NCBI GenBank assembly: GCA_030765065.1
Contig: CM060990.1
Location: 661,738,618 to 661,802,617, forward strand
DNA: 64,000 nt
Reading direction: 5' to 3'
Source: Deroplatys truncata
Lineage: Eukaryota; Arthropoda; Insecta; Mantodea; Mantidae
A program made the translations under genes and the position numbers. Position 1 is the stretch's first letter, and the number at the start of each line of letters is the position of its first letter. Shown piece after piece: positions 10,454-21,223 of this stretch. A model generated the notes under the pieces. It had not been told where the DNA came from, did no database searches, and saw nothing but the letters and a program-made list of their open reading frames with translations.

Positions 10454-12928
10454 CGTACATTACTATAATAACACTAGGAACGTAATACGACATACTGTTT
10501 TATCGTGAATATTTATGGTATGTTGCATCATGGTACAACAGAATCAAGGACTTCAACATACACGATGGTGTAATTCCTCTCCCAGAAGTTATTGCCGCAA
10601 ACCCTCACCAGGATATAAGTTTATGAAAGGAAATTCATGGAAATCCAGCACACAAGTCAAGAGTTTGTTTGACCATAACCTTAAAAGCATCAGAGCTCTG
10701 TAGATTGAGGCAGTGTTTTTAACACTAAAATGATTTCAGTCTAATTGTATAATATATATAATTCAATAACAGACCGCCTTAAAGCAATATGTGTATGTAA
10801 CAGTCATTGTATATGCTTGTATTATTGTATCCAGGTGTAATAATGTTATGTGAAAATATTACGTAATTTAATAATGTAGGAGCTGTGAGAATAATAGGTT
10901 AAAAGTTGCTAACAATGAGGTAACCTTGAGGCAATAATGAATTTGAAAGTTTAAATGCTACTAGTCATTATTGGAGCAACAAAAATGTAAATTTTTGTGA
11001 TAGTTTATAAAATAGCCAATCAACAACCAGAAAAAGCTTTAGTTAAATGAAGGTATTCTATTGGAGTAGGAATAGCCAATCAGACACTTGAAATACAGAA
11101 ATTTACAAGTTTAGGCGGTTGAAATAAATTCATTTGGTTGCAGACAGCGTTACTAACCAGACGCAAAAAGTGTCCTCGAGAAATTTAATACGTATTCGTG
11201 TGAGACAAACATAGTTTACGTGTTAAAAAGTGCAAGTAATTAATTAAAGAAACTCACAGCTCTCTATATTTAAATCGTGTCAAGCATTAATAAAAGGAGT
11301 GAAGTAAAATTATAATCTGTGTAAGCCTACATTCTTGTCGCACCACTCCCTGCTGAGACATTCATGTCTCTAAAAAAAATATAAATACTGACGCAGCCGA
11401 GGCAAACAAATATATAATATTCAAAGAAACAGTCAAAATACAAAGCTAATTTTTTTTTAAACATTTGGGGGCAAAGTCCACCAGAAAGTACATTTGGGGG
11501 CGAAGGCTACCGGAAACTTTTTACCATACGTGCGGTTGCAACAACTACTTCAATTTTGGCTCCCCAACAGTCGAAATATAATACAACTCCTACAACAAAA
11601 TAACTTCTTCAAATTGACGCCCAAAGCGTGGTGCAAATAACGTAAAGATATATTATCTACTTCGAGATCTGAACACAGTTCGCTTAAGTTACTTAAATTA
11701 AATCTCACATTCTCCAAGCTCTGTTCTTGAATTACTTCTTTTGTATTACTATAGTCAATAACCATATCCTTGAATAATGCCATCAAATGCGATCTTAAAG
11801 TCCTCTTGTTTTATCTGACATGTTTACGATAATGTATTCAGTGATGGGGTCGCACTAGAAGATCTGAAAGAAAACAGCACCCACTTTTTACAAGCGTACT
11901 CACGAAATGTCAGCCAAGTTTACCACTACGCGATTTCACAATAAAGGATCAGTTATTAAAAATAAAAATAATTCCAGGTAATGGAGGGTACATTTGAATT
12001 CCACGCATCAACATTAGGTTATTACACCTGTTCAACCTTATGCCACAAAATGAACATTTAATTTCATGGCCCTGCGAAATTACATTCTCTAATGAGGTTA
12101 CACTAATTAGATGTGGAGACATTTGCATGCATGTGTTGGGGAGACAAGGATATTTTGCTGGAAAATGAGAAGTATAATGATACGAGTAAGCGAAAAATAT
12201 GGGCATGGCCAGGGCAAACGTACTTTGTGCATGAACAAAGAGTATCGAAAGGCAATACACAAAAGGTAATTTAATGCATACTTTAATATGAAGCTGTTAA
12301 ACTGTGATATTAAACGAAAATAAGGGCCCTAAAATGTACTCCGTTTAAATAAAAAACTTGAAGGTTTCGAGTATATTTGTGTTCTGCAAGAAAACTTATT
12401 TCGTTTGTGAGGACCAGTTAATGAAATACTTATTACTCAGCCTGGAGGCTTGGACAGAAAAACATAAGATGGAGGCGGCGCCAGGTTACGAGGTACTCAG
12501 CGATGGTTTGTTGTCAGCTACCACTATACGTTAATGCTGTAAACATAACGGAATTGACAGAAGTGTACAGTGTTTGACTCAAGAGTTGAGCTATGATCTT
12601 GTGGTTGGCGTAAACGAACTTGAGCCATCAATGTATTGTTCTTCCCTCTCGCTCTGCTGTTCCAAAGGTACTTATCCTTTCTTTCCCGGAACAAAACATA
12701 TTACACAAAGTAGCTTCAGCAATACATTATATTACCGCATCCAACAAAACAATTATGATCATATTCTCAGTAAGTAAACATGTAAAACCTGCATATATGT
12801 AAAACAATACAATTACGACACTGCACTTGTTGACAATACTTTTGAACTGCTGGTGTTACACTTTTTGCATCGTAGGCAAGAAGCTTTCTAGTCCACTGCA
12901 CGCTTACTGTTCAAAGACAAAACCAGTA
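10454..12928. other. No gene recognised
   Basis: AT-rich sequence. A short direct repeat (ACATTTGGGGGC.AAGxCxACC) occurs twice near 11461-11520. Short frames such as those on the minus strand at 11.5-12.3 kb show no family features. Confidence 0.35.
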
Positions 12929-13223
12929 CTACCTGTTTGAGGAATAAGTGCAGAGGAAGCTCCCGCAGAAACATAACAGATAGGATGTATTACGTCACCA
13001 TTCCCGGTGCGTAGCGTGTACAGGTCCAGTAAGGAAATGCGGCGGTTGAGCGAGTTGTTCACAACAATCCAGAGAGGAATGACAGTACTGCCGCCAGACG
13101 AAAGTTGTACTTTCCAAGCGAGGTCGCTAGTGTGCCATGGCTAGGTTCAGACGAGGCATAAGGCCCATACGAGAGTAAAGTACAGTCTGGCCATCAAAAC
13201 ATCAACACAACGTACGTAACGGA
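12929..13223. mobile_element. Long-TIR MITE, left fragment (host of the nest)
   Basis: The left terminal repeat (about 12929-13035: TGAGGAATAAGTGCA, ATTACGTCACCATTCCCGGT, GCGTAGC) is the inverse of sequence at 28225-28335. The interior (AAGCGAGGTCGCTAGTGTGCC and ATCAACACAACGTACGTAAC) matches the uninterrupted copy at 60.96-61.37 kb. The element is split at ACGTAACGGA (13214-13223), duplicated at 28055-28064, so the two halves were once adjacent. Confidence 0.8.
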
Positions 13224-13676
13224 GTACGAGACACCAGGGGACTGTGCCCCCACATGACCCTGGGAGGAGGGCACCATCCGAGAAACATTCCCTCCCTGAG
13301 AGCGTTTCCTGTAGGCCTGCACCTGAAAATTTGAATCCGGTCAACCATTACAGGGTTGAAGTGGATGCGCCACTTACGAACGTCAACCCCCAAAAAGGAA
13401 GACTTCCGAATAACCTCGGTTGGGCCTACAGCAACCTATGAAACTGTCTACCGGCTCTCCAGAGCTGTGCCGGAGGACCTTGAGGCGTCTCACAACCCCG
13501 CCTGGACGGAAAACCGAACAAACGTACCCAATCTCCCATGGGTATTGGGAACCACTGCCCCCGAGTCCAACACAATCCAAACGACACCCTTACGGATGGG
13601 ACTCGGACGTTTGGCCCTGCGTACTTCTAGTAACGTAAGAAGCACCACGAGTGCTCAGGTTCCGCAGCGCCCGCAC
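13224..13676. mobile_element. Unclassified insert within the MITE, left part
   Basis: GC-richer sequence bounded by the 10-bp duplication ACGTAACGGA. It continues at 28016-28054 after the SINE and palindrome, giving about 490 bp in total. There are no inverted ends, and its open frames overlap one another on both strands without recognisable motifs. A long duplication without TIRs favours a retroposed sequence. Positions 13666-13676 are the left copy of the SINE's target duplication. Confidence 0.55.
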
Positions 13677-13948
13677 GTCGTCCTCCGTGGGCTAGTAGTA
13701 CCGTGCTAGCCTCTAGTTCCCAAGGTCACGGGTTCAAACCCGGCGGAGGGCGATGGATTTTTTTTCGGGCGTAAAAATCCTTAGTATGGCTTCCTTCGGA
13801 AGGGAAGTAAAACCGGTGGTCCCGTGTCGTAGATTTACGGCACGTAAAAGAACCTCAAGTTTGATAAAGAGGCCTCTGAGGAAAATTAACGATCTTTCAC
13901 GCCCAATAGAGAATGGGACGCTAAGGACCACAGTAGTTAAAAAGCGTC
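13677..13948 (+). mobile_element. tRNA-derived SINE, family 1 (copy 2), split by the palindrome
   Basis: Same head, body and tail as copy 1. Its 11-bp duplication AGCGCCCGCAC lies at 13666-13676 and 28005-28015. The tail is interrupted at AGCGTC, and the remaining CATAAATAAAAC continues at 27985. Removing the palindrome restores the family consensus tail, so the palindrome arrived after the SINE. Confidence 0.85.
13943..13948. repeat. 6-bp target duplication, left copy (AGCGTC)
   Basis: AGCGTC sits immediately before the AGTAGGG end of the palindrome and again at 27979-27984, immediately after its CCCTACT end. The other SINE copies carry this hexamer once at the same place. Confidence 0.9.
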
Positions 13949-13954
13949 AGTAGG

Positions 13955-14160
13955 GTAGAATTGCGGGGACTGGCACAGTTAATTTATGCATGGCTATTCA
14001 TATGCAAATGAGCTCCCCCACCTCTTCTCCCCCCACCTCCTCTCCCCCCACCCCCTGCTACTTGGCATGCGGGGACTGGCACAGTTAATTTATGCATAGC
14101 TATTCATATGCAAATGAGCTCCCCCACCTCCTCCCTCCCCCACCCCCACCCCCCGCTGTG
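13955..14160. repeat. Terminal direct repeat pair with octamer motifs, left end
   Basis: Two roughly 105-bp copies each start GCGGGGACTGGCACAGTTAA and run through TTTATGCAT and TATTCATATGCAAATGAGC into a C-rich tract. Each contains the exact POU octamer ATGCAAAT (14002-14009 and 14108-14115). The mirror image is at about 27767-27972. Possible roles are transposase/integrase binding or transcriptional control; neither is shown. Confidence 0.7.
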
Positions 14161-14473
14161 CCTTGGTAGTTTTAGTTGCAGCTGCGGTCGTAAATCATGT
14201 TGAGTACAATGGAGGCTTGACAGTTAAGCAATTAAGGCTGTCAATCAACTGTCAAAACGAACAAAGGGGTCATAAATTTAAGGTTCTGTAACAAAGGCGA
14301 GATGTTTTTCCTACCCATCCCACATTAGGCCACTTCTGCACCTGGTCAGTTACCACCCCCACTTCCATTGTGTGTCGAACACGTGGCATACTCGTTCCAC
14401 TAGCTTTTAACAAAAGAACAATGCTTAACCTTCAGCTGTCAAAATGAACAAAGCCCATGATGAATTAGGGTTG

Positions 14474-15142
14474 TAACAAAGCCTGACCCTTTCCATTGTG
14501 TAAGAGATTCTATTGTGTGTGCCTTTCTATTGTCCTTGGCAAGGCTAGTTTAGAAAGACACCTGCAGTGTTCCCATCCCAATAACAAAGCCTGACCCTTT
14601 CCATTGTGTAAGAGATTCTATTGCGTGTGCCTTTCTATTGTCCTTGGCAAGCATTCTTTAGAAAGACCACCTGCAGCGTTCCCATCCCAATAACAAAGCC
14701 TGACCCTTTCCATTGTGTAAGAGATTCTATTGTCCTTGGCAAGGCTAGTTTAGAAAGACACCTGCAGCGTTCCCATTGTTTGGCCACCTGCTAGTTTAAC
14801 AAAAGAATTCGAGGGTTGCTTTATACTCGTCCTGTCCTTGTTTGTGTGAAAGAGAGAGAAACTTGTTTACCAACTCTGCGTGACGTCATACTTTAGAAAG
14901 ACACCTGCAGCGTTCCCACAATCCAATAACAAAGCCTGACCCTTTCCATTGTGTAAGAGATTCTATTGTGTGTGCCTTTCTATTGTCCTTGGCAAGGCTA
15001 GTTTAGAAAGACACCTGACGCGTTCCCATTGTTTGGCCACCTGCTAGTTTAACAAAAGAATTCGAGGGGTGCTTTATACTCGTCCTCTCCTTGTTTGTGT
15101 GAAAGAGAGAGAAACTTGTTTACCAACTCTGCGTGACGTCAT
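14474..15142. repeat. Direct repeats of about 110-120 bp in the left arm, with CRE sites
   Basis: The phrase AACAAAGCCTGACCCTTTCC starts at about 14474, 14582, 14692 and 14926. TAGAAAGACACCTGCAGCG-like blocks alternate with it. A longer block ending TGCGTGACGTCATA occurs twice (near 14885 and 15135), each with a perfect CRE palindrome TGACGTCA. Mirrored at about 26785-27453. Confidence 0.7.
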
Positions 15143-15389
15143 AGTCGGCCATCATGATTTTGCCTGAGGGAGTTCTCTCCGATGTTTTACGATCTCCTAC
15201 GAATATACCCGAGCATAGTTAACAAGCATTCTGTTTCAGCCAACGACTCCGAAAAAGCGCCTAATATCCATTACATTACGTGCATTAAACCTCTGAGTGA
15301 TATCCATAGATCGGTGTTCGATTCTTACTGTAATCAAAAGTTTATTGCTAATGAGAAATTAATGATTGATATTATTATATCATTACCCT

Positions 15390-16190
15390 AATTAATAAAA
15401 AGGCGTTCAGAGAATTCTAGCTCGAGTCTTACCAAGTGAAACTCTAAGGCGTAATAACTATTAAACTATGCAAGGTCAGATTAAAAAAATGTATTTATCA
15501 ATTATAATTTAATTTTTTATATATCATTACCCTAATTAATGAAAGGGTGTTCAGAGGTTTCTAGCTCGAATCTTACCCAACGAAACTCTAATGCTTAATA
15601 AATATTAAACTATGCAAGGTCAGATTTAAAAATGTATTTATCAAATATAATTTTTTATACATCATTACCCTGATTAATGAAAGACCGTTCAGAGGACCCT
15701 AGTTCGAATCTTACGCAGCGAAACTCTAATGCTTAATAAATATTAAACTATGTAAGGTCAGATTAAAATGTATTTAACAAATATAATTTAATTTTTATAT
15801 ATCATTACAATAATTAATAAAAAGGGTGTTCAGAGGGTCCTAGATCAAATCTGCGAAACTCTAATGCCCAATAACTATTAAACTATGCACGGCTAGATTA
15901 AAATGTATTTAACAAATATAATTTAATTAATGAAACGGTGTTCAGGGGGATCCTAGATCGAATCTGCGAAACTCTAATGCTTAATAAATATTAAACTATG
16001 CACGACCAGATTAAAATGTGTTTAACAAATATAATTTAATATACACGACATTACAATGTTTAACGATCTGTATTATTAGGAACCAGAGGTCCATAGTTCG
16101 AATCCAACCCTGTGAAACGCTATAATAACTATTAAGTTATTGAAGCAGCGGGCGGTCGGATTAAAATTGCATTTAACAACTATAATTATT
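15390..16190 (+). repeat. Tandem units of about 130 bp, each with a pol III box-B-like core
   Basis: Six degenerate units each carry CTAG.TCGAATC or a variant followed by a GCGAAACTCTAATGC-like segment, then AAACTATGCA..GTCAGATTAAAA and a TTAACAAATATAATTTAATT stretch. The cores lie near 15418, 15562, 15705, 15843, 15955 and 16095. The core resembles the tRNA T-loop/box B (GGTTCGAATCC), but the flanks do not form a T-stem. Mirrored at about 25737-26537. Confidence 0.65.
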
Positions 16191-16319
16191 TATATTAAAC
16201 CCTGATGCATACTTAGATATCCCGAAGCCTAGACAACATTCTTTCTTCTTCTCCTCTTTCTTTCTCCACGACTTGTACACATTCAGGCGTTCGCATATAC
16301 ACGAGCGCTTGTACACACA

Positions 16320-16790
16320 TCAGCAAACATACACTGGTGCACGCATGCAAGCACATACACACACTCACATGTAAGTACACACACTCACACACGCATTCAC
16401 ACAACTCATGCGTATACATACATACACCAGTGCTCTTACACACATACATATACATGGACACACACACACATGCACACACATACACCAGTGCACACACGCA
16501 TACACGCACATGTAAGTACACACACGCACACACGTACATTCAAGTACACACACAATCACCTACATACACCGGCCCATACACAATGCACATACATACAATA
16601 GCACACACACACACATACATACACCAGTACACACACGCATTCACGCACCTCATGCGTATACATACATACACCAGTGCTCTTACACTCACACGTACATATA
16701 CATGGACAAACACACACACGTGCAAGCACATATGCCTGTTCACTTACACCCAACAGCAGCAACCCACACACGCACACACCAACTCACGCG
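16320..16790. repeat. CA/CATA-rich microsatellite tract, left arm
   Basis: Long cryptic simple sequence built of CACACA, CATACATACACCAGTG and GCATACACGCACATG. Overlapping open frames on both strands are products of the low complexity, not genes. Mirrored near 25140-25600, where the copy number of short motifs differs slightly. Confidence 0.85.
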
Positions 16791-16929
16791 CATGTCCTGA
16801 ATGAAAAGAGACAAAATGATGCAATAAAAACTAATTATAGCTCGGGATGCAAGGCTCCATTTACGATTGCTCGAAACCGGTCTTCTAATAACTCCAAAAC
16901 TAATTAAAATAAAGACAGTAAATAAACTT

Positions 16930-17625
16930 TATTACTTTTATGCCATTAGCTCGTTTCTTGTGCATGTATATTAGAGTCCGGGTGTCATGGGTTCGATCCT
17001 TAACTTTAAATCTCAATTATCTCAGAAACTAGCAGGGATTAAGGTGCGGACCAAAGCACGATGTTTAGTTCCTACGATGAACAATTAATGCTTTATATAA
17101 TTTCCAATCAGTGTCCCTAGCTCGAATCCCGATCTTTCAGTGACTTCCTTAATTTTCCACTGTGTTCTAGAATATATCACTTAGATCAATGTTGCAACTG
17201 CATACAGGTCTTTTAAACACATCAAACTAATATTATAAATAATTTTGTTTCTGGCGTTCTGAGTTCGAATACCGATTCAATGAAGTTTACTTATAAATTT
17301 AATAACAGTAAATAATTAAGGCAAAGGTACCAAATAAACCTATTACGTTTATGTCATCAGATAATATCTTGCGGGTGTATATTAGGGTACCTGACGTCCA
17401 GGGTTCGATCCTTAAGTTTAAATCTCAATTATCGCAGAAACTAGCAGAGATAGAGCTGTAGACGAAAGCATGTTTGATAGCTCATACAATGAACAATTAA
17501 TGCTGTATATAATTTTCAATCAGTTGCCCCTAGTTCGAACCCCGATCTTTCAATGACTTCACTGATTTTTCCTCTGTACTCTAGAATACATCACTTAGAT
17601 TGATGCTTTAACTGCATGCAGCTGT
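16930..17625 (+). repeat. Duplicated block of about 412 bp with paired box-B-like motifs
   Basis: Two successive copies (about 16930-17240 and 17335-17625) each contain GGGTTCGATCCTTAA and, about 125 bp on, CCCTAGCTCGAATCCCGATC or CCCTAGTTCGAACCCCGATC. A third motif (GAGTTCGAATACCG) lies between them. Together with the 15.4-16.2 kb array this makes about a dozen such cores in the arm. Confidence 0.6.
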
Positions 17626-17626
17626 G

Positions 17627-17850
17627 TGAGAGAGAGCGAGAGAGGGAGAGAGAGAGCGAGAGAGGGAGAGGAAGTGAAACAAGCAGGGATAGAAGTGCTG
17701 AGGGCCTCTGCGCATGCGTAGCAAGAGATGATGCCATTGGCTGCAATAATCACGTGACGTGTAAGCATCACAGCCATGATGACGTGCAGGCATCGCCTGG
17801 AGGGGGTTTAGATCCCTATATAAACAGACATCTGTCCCATGTTAGAACTG
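17627..17850 (+). promoter_or_regulatory. TATA promoter of the left-arm gene
   Basis: A GA-rich tract (about 17627-17672) resembles GAGA-factor sites. ACGTGACGTG (near 17752) and GATGACGTGCAGG (near 17778) resemble CRE/E-box sites. TATATAAA lies at 17817-17824. Transcription should start near 17848, about 100 bases before the predicted start codon. Mirrored on the minus strand at about 24082-24310, TATA at 24108-24115. Confidence 0.6.
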
Positions 17851-17948
17851 TTGTGTACTTATTAACTTTACATTCAAGTTTTAAAGAGCTTTAAAAGCAA
17901 CGTGAGCTACAGGCCGTCTACACATTCAGCACATATCAAAACGGGGCA

Positions 17949-19091
17949 ATGCAAGGTGAGTTTTAAATAACTATACAAAATCACTGTTGGCTTTTACAAT
18001 ACATTTAATTTTATTTAAACGTTACAGTACATGAAAGACGATTCGTTACAAAGAGCATCATATTTTCTAATCTGTGCTTTACATTAACATGGATTTCACT
18101 GCATACTCTTCTTCAGTTCACATGATTTTCGCCACACATTCTTCTTACATAAACATTCATACGACTTTCCCCTCATTCTTTGTTTCACTATACTCACATG
18201 ATTTCCTCTACTCATTCTTTATTCCACCTACAGGTTCATGCTTTGTTAACATTCACATGACTTTCTCTTCACATTCTTTGCTTCCATTAACATTCACAAG
18301 ATTTTCGCCACACCCTCTTCTTACATAAACATTCATACGACTTTACCCTCATTCTTTGTTTCACTATACACTCACATGATTTCCTCTACTCATTCTTTGT
18401 CCCCCTGCAGGTTCATGCTTTGTTAACATTCACACGACGTTCTCAGCTCATTTCTCTATTGACATTCACATGATCTTCTCAACACATTCTTCTTACTTAA
18501 ACATTCATACGATTTTCCCCCCTCATTCATTGTTTCACTATACATTCGCACACGATTTCCTCTACTCATTCTTTGGTTCTCTGCTGGCTCATCTTCAATG
18601 AACATTCACATGATTTCTGTACTTATTCTTTATTTCTCTACACCCTCATAGGCTTACTTACAAAACATACACACCCTAGTTCTTCAACTTGAATAATGTA
18701 GTGAAAATAATAATTCATGACAATGTCTGTTACAGATTGTTTAGCTGATAGACTTAACAAGATGGTGGAAGAGCGTAGTTTCCTACCGACTCGCCGAGTT
18801 CAAGATCTCGAAATAGGTCTTAACTATGAGATAAAGTCCTTAAAGAGAGTTCAAACAATATATGGTACCAGGATCGTATCTTCGCTGGAGAATTGTCAAG
18901 TGTTCTTGCCAGAGCGCTATAATTCGTTAACCGATCAAGAGATTGCAGAAATACCTGGGAGCGTATACCTACAGTATAATGGCATGGCAGAGAAGGGGAA
19001 ATTTAAGACATGTAAATTGTCTTTTTACATGCAAAGAAGGTGCGTAGAAGTGTCAAACTTAAGTATTGAATGTTCTCCCATTTCACAATGA
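17949..19091 (+). CDS. Predicted two-exon mini-gene, left arm: small OB-fold-like protein, uncharacterised
   Basis: The downstream frame alone lacks a good start. Splicing supplies one. Exon 1 is 17949-17955 (ATG CAA G), ending at a strong donor CAAG|GTGAGT. The intron is 17956-18735 (780 bp), ending CTGTTACAG. Exon 2 begins at 18736 and completes the codon, giving MQDCLADRLNKMVEE. Exon 2 runs to a stop at 19089-19091, a protein of about 120 residues. The core (LNYEIKSLKRVQTIYGTRIV, then CQVFLPERYNSLTDQEI) has the Y.I.S...V.T.YG..I...L....VFLP.R pattern I recall from about 100-residue uncharacterised proteins in arthropod repeats. The strand-rich pattern could be an OB-fold nucleic-acid binder; that is inference. 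A later acceptor at 19389 could instead join a basic RGRRRRG tail. The TATA promoter lies about 130 bp upstream. Confidence 0.55.
18113..18680. repeat. Minisatellite of about 177 bp filling the left-arm intron
   Basis: Three units are built around TCACATGATTTCCTCTACTC (about 18194, 18372, 18548), separated by AAACATTCATACGAC and TCATTCTTTGTTTCACTATA blocks. The array lies wholly inside the predicted 780-bp intron. It is mirrored at about 23250-23815. Confidence 0.7.
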
Positions 19092-20440
19092 AAAATTCAT
19101 AAATAAAACAACTGACTCATTGATATTACATATAAAGATACAAAAGATGCATATTATAGAATTTTATAAAAAATTAACGATATTACAATATCACATGCTT
19201 GAGTTTAATTATATCTAGCGCATTGAAATAACTCTAAATATCCGAATGTTTATACAAATCTTTGTGCTTCTTTTTACATGTGCCATATGCTTCATTTTAC
19301 ATGTATCATAACAAAAAATGTAATTCTTTACAGGTTGCCTTTACTTGACCAAGATAGTTTTCTAAGACTTTCATTGTGCAATGTTTCAGGGTGTGCAATA
19401 AGAGGAAGAAGAAGAAGAGGAATAGCCTGCTGGCATGCAAATGATGCTGACGCTATGGGAGGGTAGAATACCTACAAGAAACATTTCGGCAAGAAACGGG
19501 TGCTGAGACATCTACATCACCGAAACACATTAAGACAGGATCCTTATATAACATTACAGGGTATACAATGAAAAACTACGGTCAATTTTGTATACAATTC
19601 AATGCATTGCTGAGAGTTAGCTCGAACTAGTCTCCCTATATTCACTGAAATTAAGCATTGTGAGCAATAATTTAAGTGACTGTGAAAATACTTTAAGTAA
19701 TTTGTATCCTAAAAGACTTGAGCCCTGTATACATTAACAGCATTAAGGCTGTTTGCCACGCTGGAATACAAATTATGAAAATAAAAAGACTTTCATTTAA
19801 ATAATAAGGAAATTTGCATAACCTGCTGTTACAAGTGTAATGACATATACAGAAACAATGAGTCGGACGAGAAAGTGATGGAAATGTAAGATAAATAATA
19901 ACAATAAAAGAATTAAGGTATGCTTTTACATAGTGTTTTTATTCATTAAAAATCCTTGTATTCCTAATGAAAAACAAATCATTACAATGATTAGTTTAAG
20001 TTATATCACAATGATCAAAAAGAGAACCGTCTTTAGATGCATTACTCGATCTTAAGTCAGAGCACCAAAAAATGACAAATCACGGCTTCTCCATTTTAGA
20101 TGTGGTATCACTATTCAGGTAAATTCATGTAACACAACAGGTTGAGTATGCAGATCTGTGGTCCTAAATGGGTGAAACAGAGTCTTATCCAGCTTAACAG
20201 TCTTGAGATCTCACCATCAGAAAGTCGAATCACAAGCCTTCTCCACTCGCTGAGCACAGGTTTAACAACAGCATTCTCTTCACCCTGAGACGATGTAAAG
20301 TATATAAATGTTCAACTTGACAAGGGATTCTAAACTGGTTGTTAGAGTCCAGAACTGATGTATTATATGGTGAAAACACATGTTCCTCTTCTTAGCGATC
20401 TTGTCATCGAATCTCGGTGTCGATAACATTGAAGATGCCC
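19092..20440. other. Left-arm intergenic stretch, no separate gene
   Basis: This sequence lies between the two convergent frames. The frame at 19278-19466 is only of interest as a possible alternative last exon (basic RGRRRRG segment behind a TTTCAG acceptor at 19389). AATAAAA-type signals near 19780 and 19903 could end the plus-strand transcript. Confidence 0.4.
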
Positions 20441-20444
20441 ATGA

Positions 20445-20703
20445 TTATAGGATTCTGAAGCCCAAAAACTGTAGGAACTGCTGATTGCGTGATGTTAACC
20501 TGATGGGCGTCAAGGGCAGAGCATGATGTGTGCGTTGAATCATTCCATTATTATATCCTCGACGTCGTTGACTTCTTCTAAAAACTATAGGCATTATGCT
20601 TATATCCTTGTTTCTAAAGGCAATGATATTGCTGTTAGGCTCCCCTGTTTGCTCTATGAAGCGGATCTTTATGAACAACAGGTAAAATTTGATTTGAAGG
20701 TTC
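20445..20703 (-). CDS. Small basic reading frame, left arm, probably a last exon
   Basis: Read inward-to-outward on the minus strand, a good acceptor (TATTTCACAG) precedes position 20703. The frame then runs about 86 residues to a stop at 20445. It contains FIKIRFIEQTGEPNSNIIAF, RNKDISIMPIVFRRSQRRRG and a C-terminus LTSRNQQFLQFLG. It has no good ATG of its own (the first in-frame ATG is late), so an upstream exon is likely but was not found. The two arm copies differ at only a few residues (FIKI/FIKV, LGF/LGL). No function is recognised. The basic cluster suggests nucleic-acid contact; that is inference. The opposite-strand frame at 20523-20729 is taken as its shadow. Confidence 0.35.
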
Positions 20704-20805
20704 CTGTGAAATACGTTATCCAGCCGTAACAGATGGGAAAACTGGTAGATGGAGTGTCCACTTTTACTATAGAGGAAGGAGACTGATGCAATACTGCGCT
20801 AAATT

Positions 20806-20914
20806 ATAGCGTGATTATAGCGTGGTTTTATAGCGTGATTAGCATTTGCAACACCATGAAAGAGTTAGAAAGATTCCTCATATTAGGATGCGAATGTCTT
20901 CTTTATGAGATCAG

Positions 20915-20974
<60 letters not shown>

Positions 20975-21121
20975 TTGTCATTTCACTCCTTTCACTCTTG
21001 ATTTTTTCCAGTGATTGTTCTATAGGAACGTTCTGTGGCCCTTCAGTGACAAAGTTATTCCATCTAATCAGCTGTCTGAATCTGATTTCCTAGTGAATAT
21101 ATTTAGGTTGAGCATCATACG
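20806..21121. repeat. Unique spacer at the centre of the palindrome, with (AAT)n
   Basis: The only part of the element without an inverted partner. It holds three TATAGCGTG phrases (about 20806-20845), an uninterrupted AAT trinucleotide run (about 20917-20972) and no coding frame beyond the Asn run it causes. In single-stranded form it would be the loop of a 6.9-kb hairpin. Confidence 0.8.
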
Positions 21122-21223
21122 AATTTAGCGCAGTATTGCATCAGTCTCCTTCCTCTATAGTAAAAGTGGACACTCCATCTACCAGTTTTCCCATCTGTTA
21201 CGGCTGGATAACGTATTTCACAG

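Noticed and set aside
15182-15391. A 69-residue frame identical in both palindrome arms
   Set aside because: Identity between arms follows from the palindrome itself. The sequence has no motif and overlaps a box-B-like repeat unit.
16213-16907. Long overlapping open frames on both strands (up to 155 residues) and their mirror at 25.0-25.7 kb
   Set aside because: They are translations of CA/TG-rich simple sequence. Every frame is open because the repeat lacks stop codons.
15390-17625. CRISPR-like array
   Set aside because: The spacing is regular, but the units are whole degenerate tandem copies, not short identical repeats with unique spacers, and the DNA is eukaryotic.
20917-20972. A poly-asparagine protein at 20905-21093
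   Set aside because: It is only the translation of the (AAT)n run.
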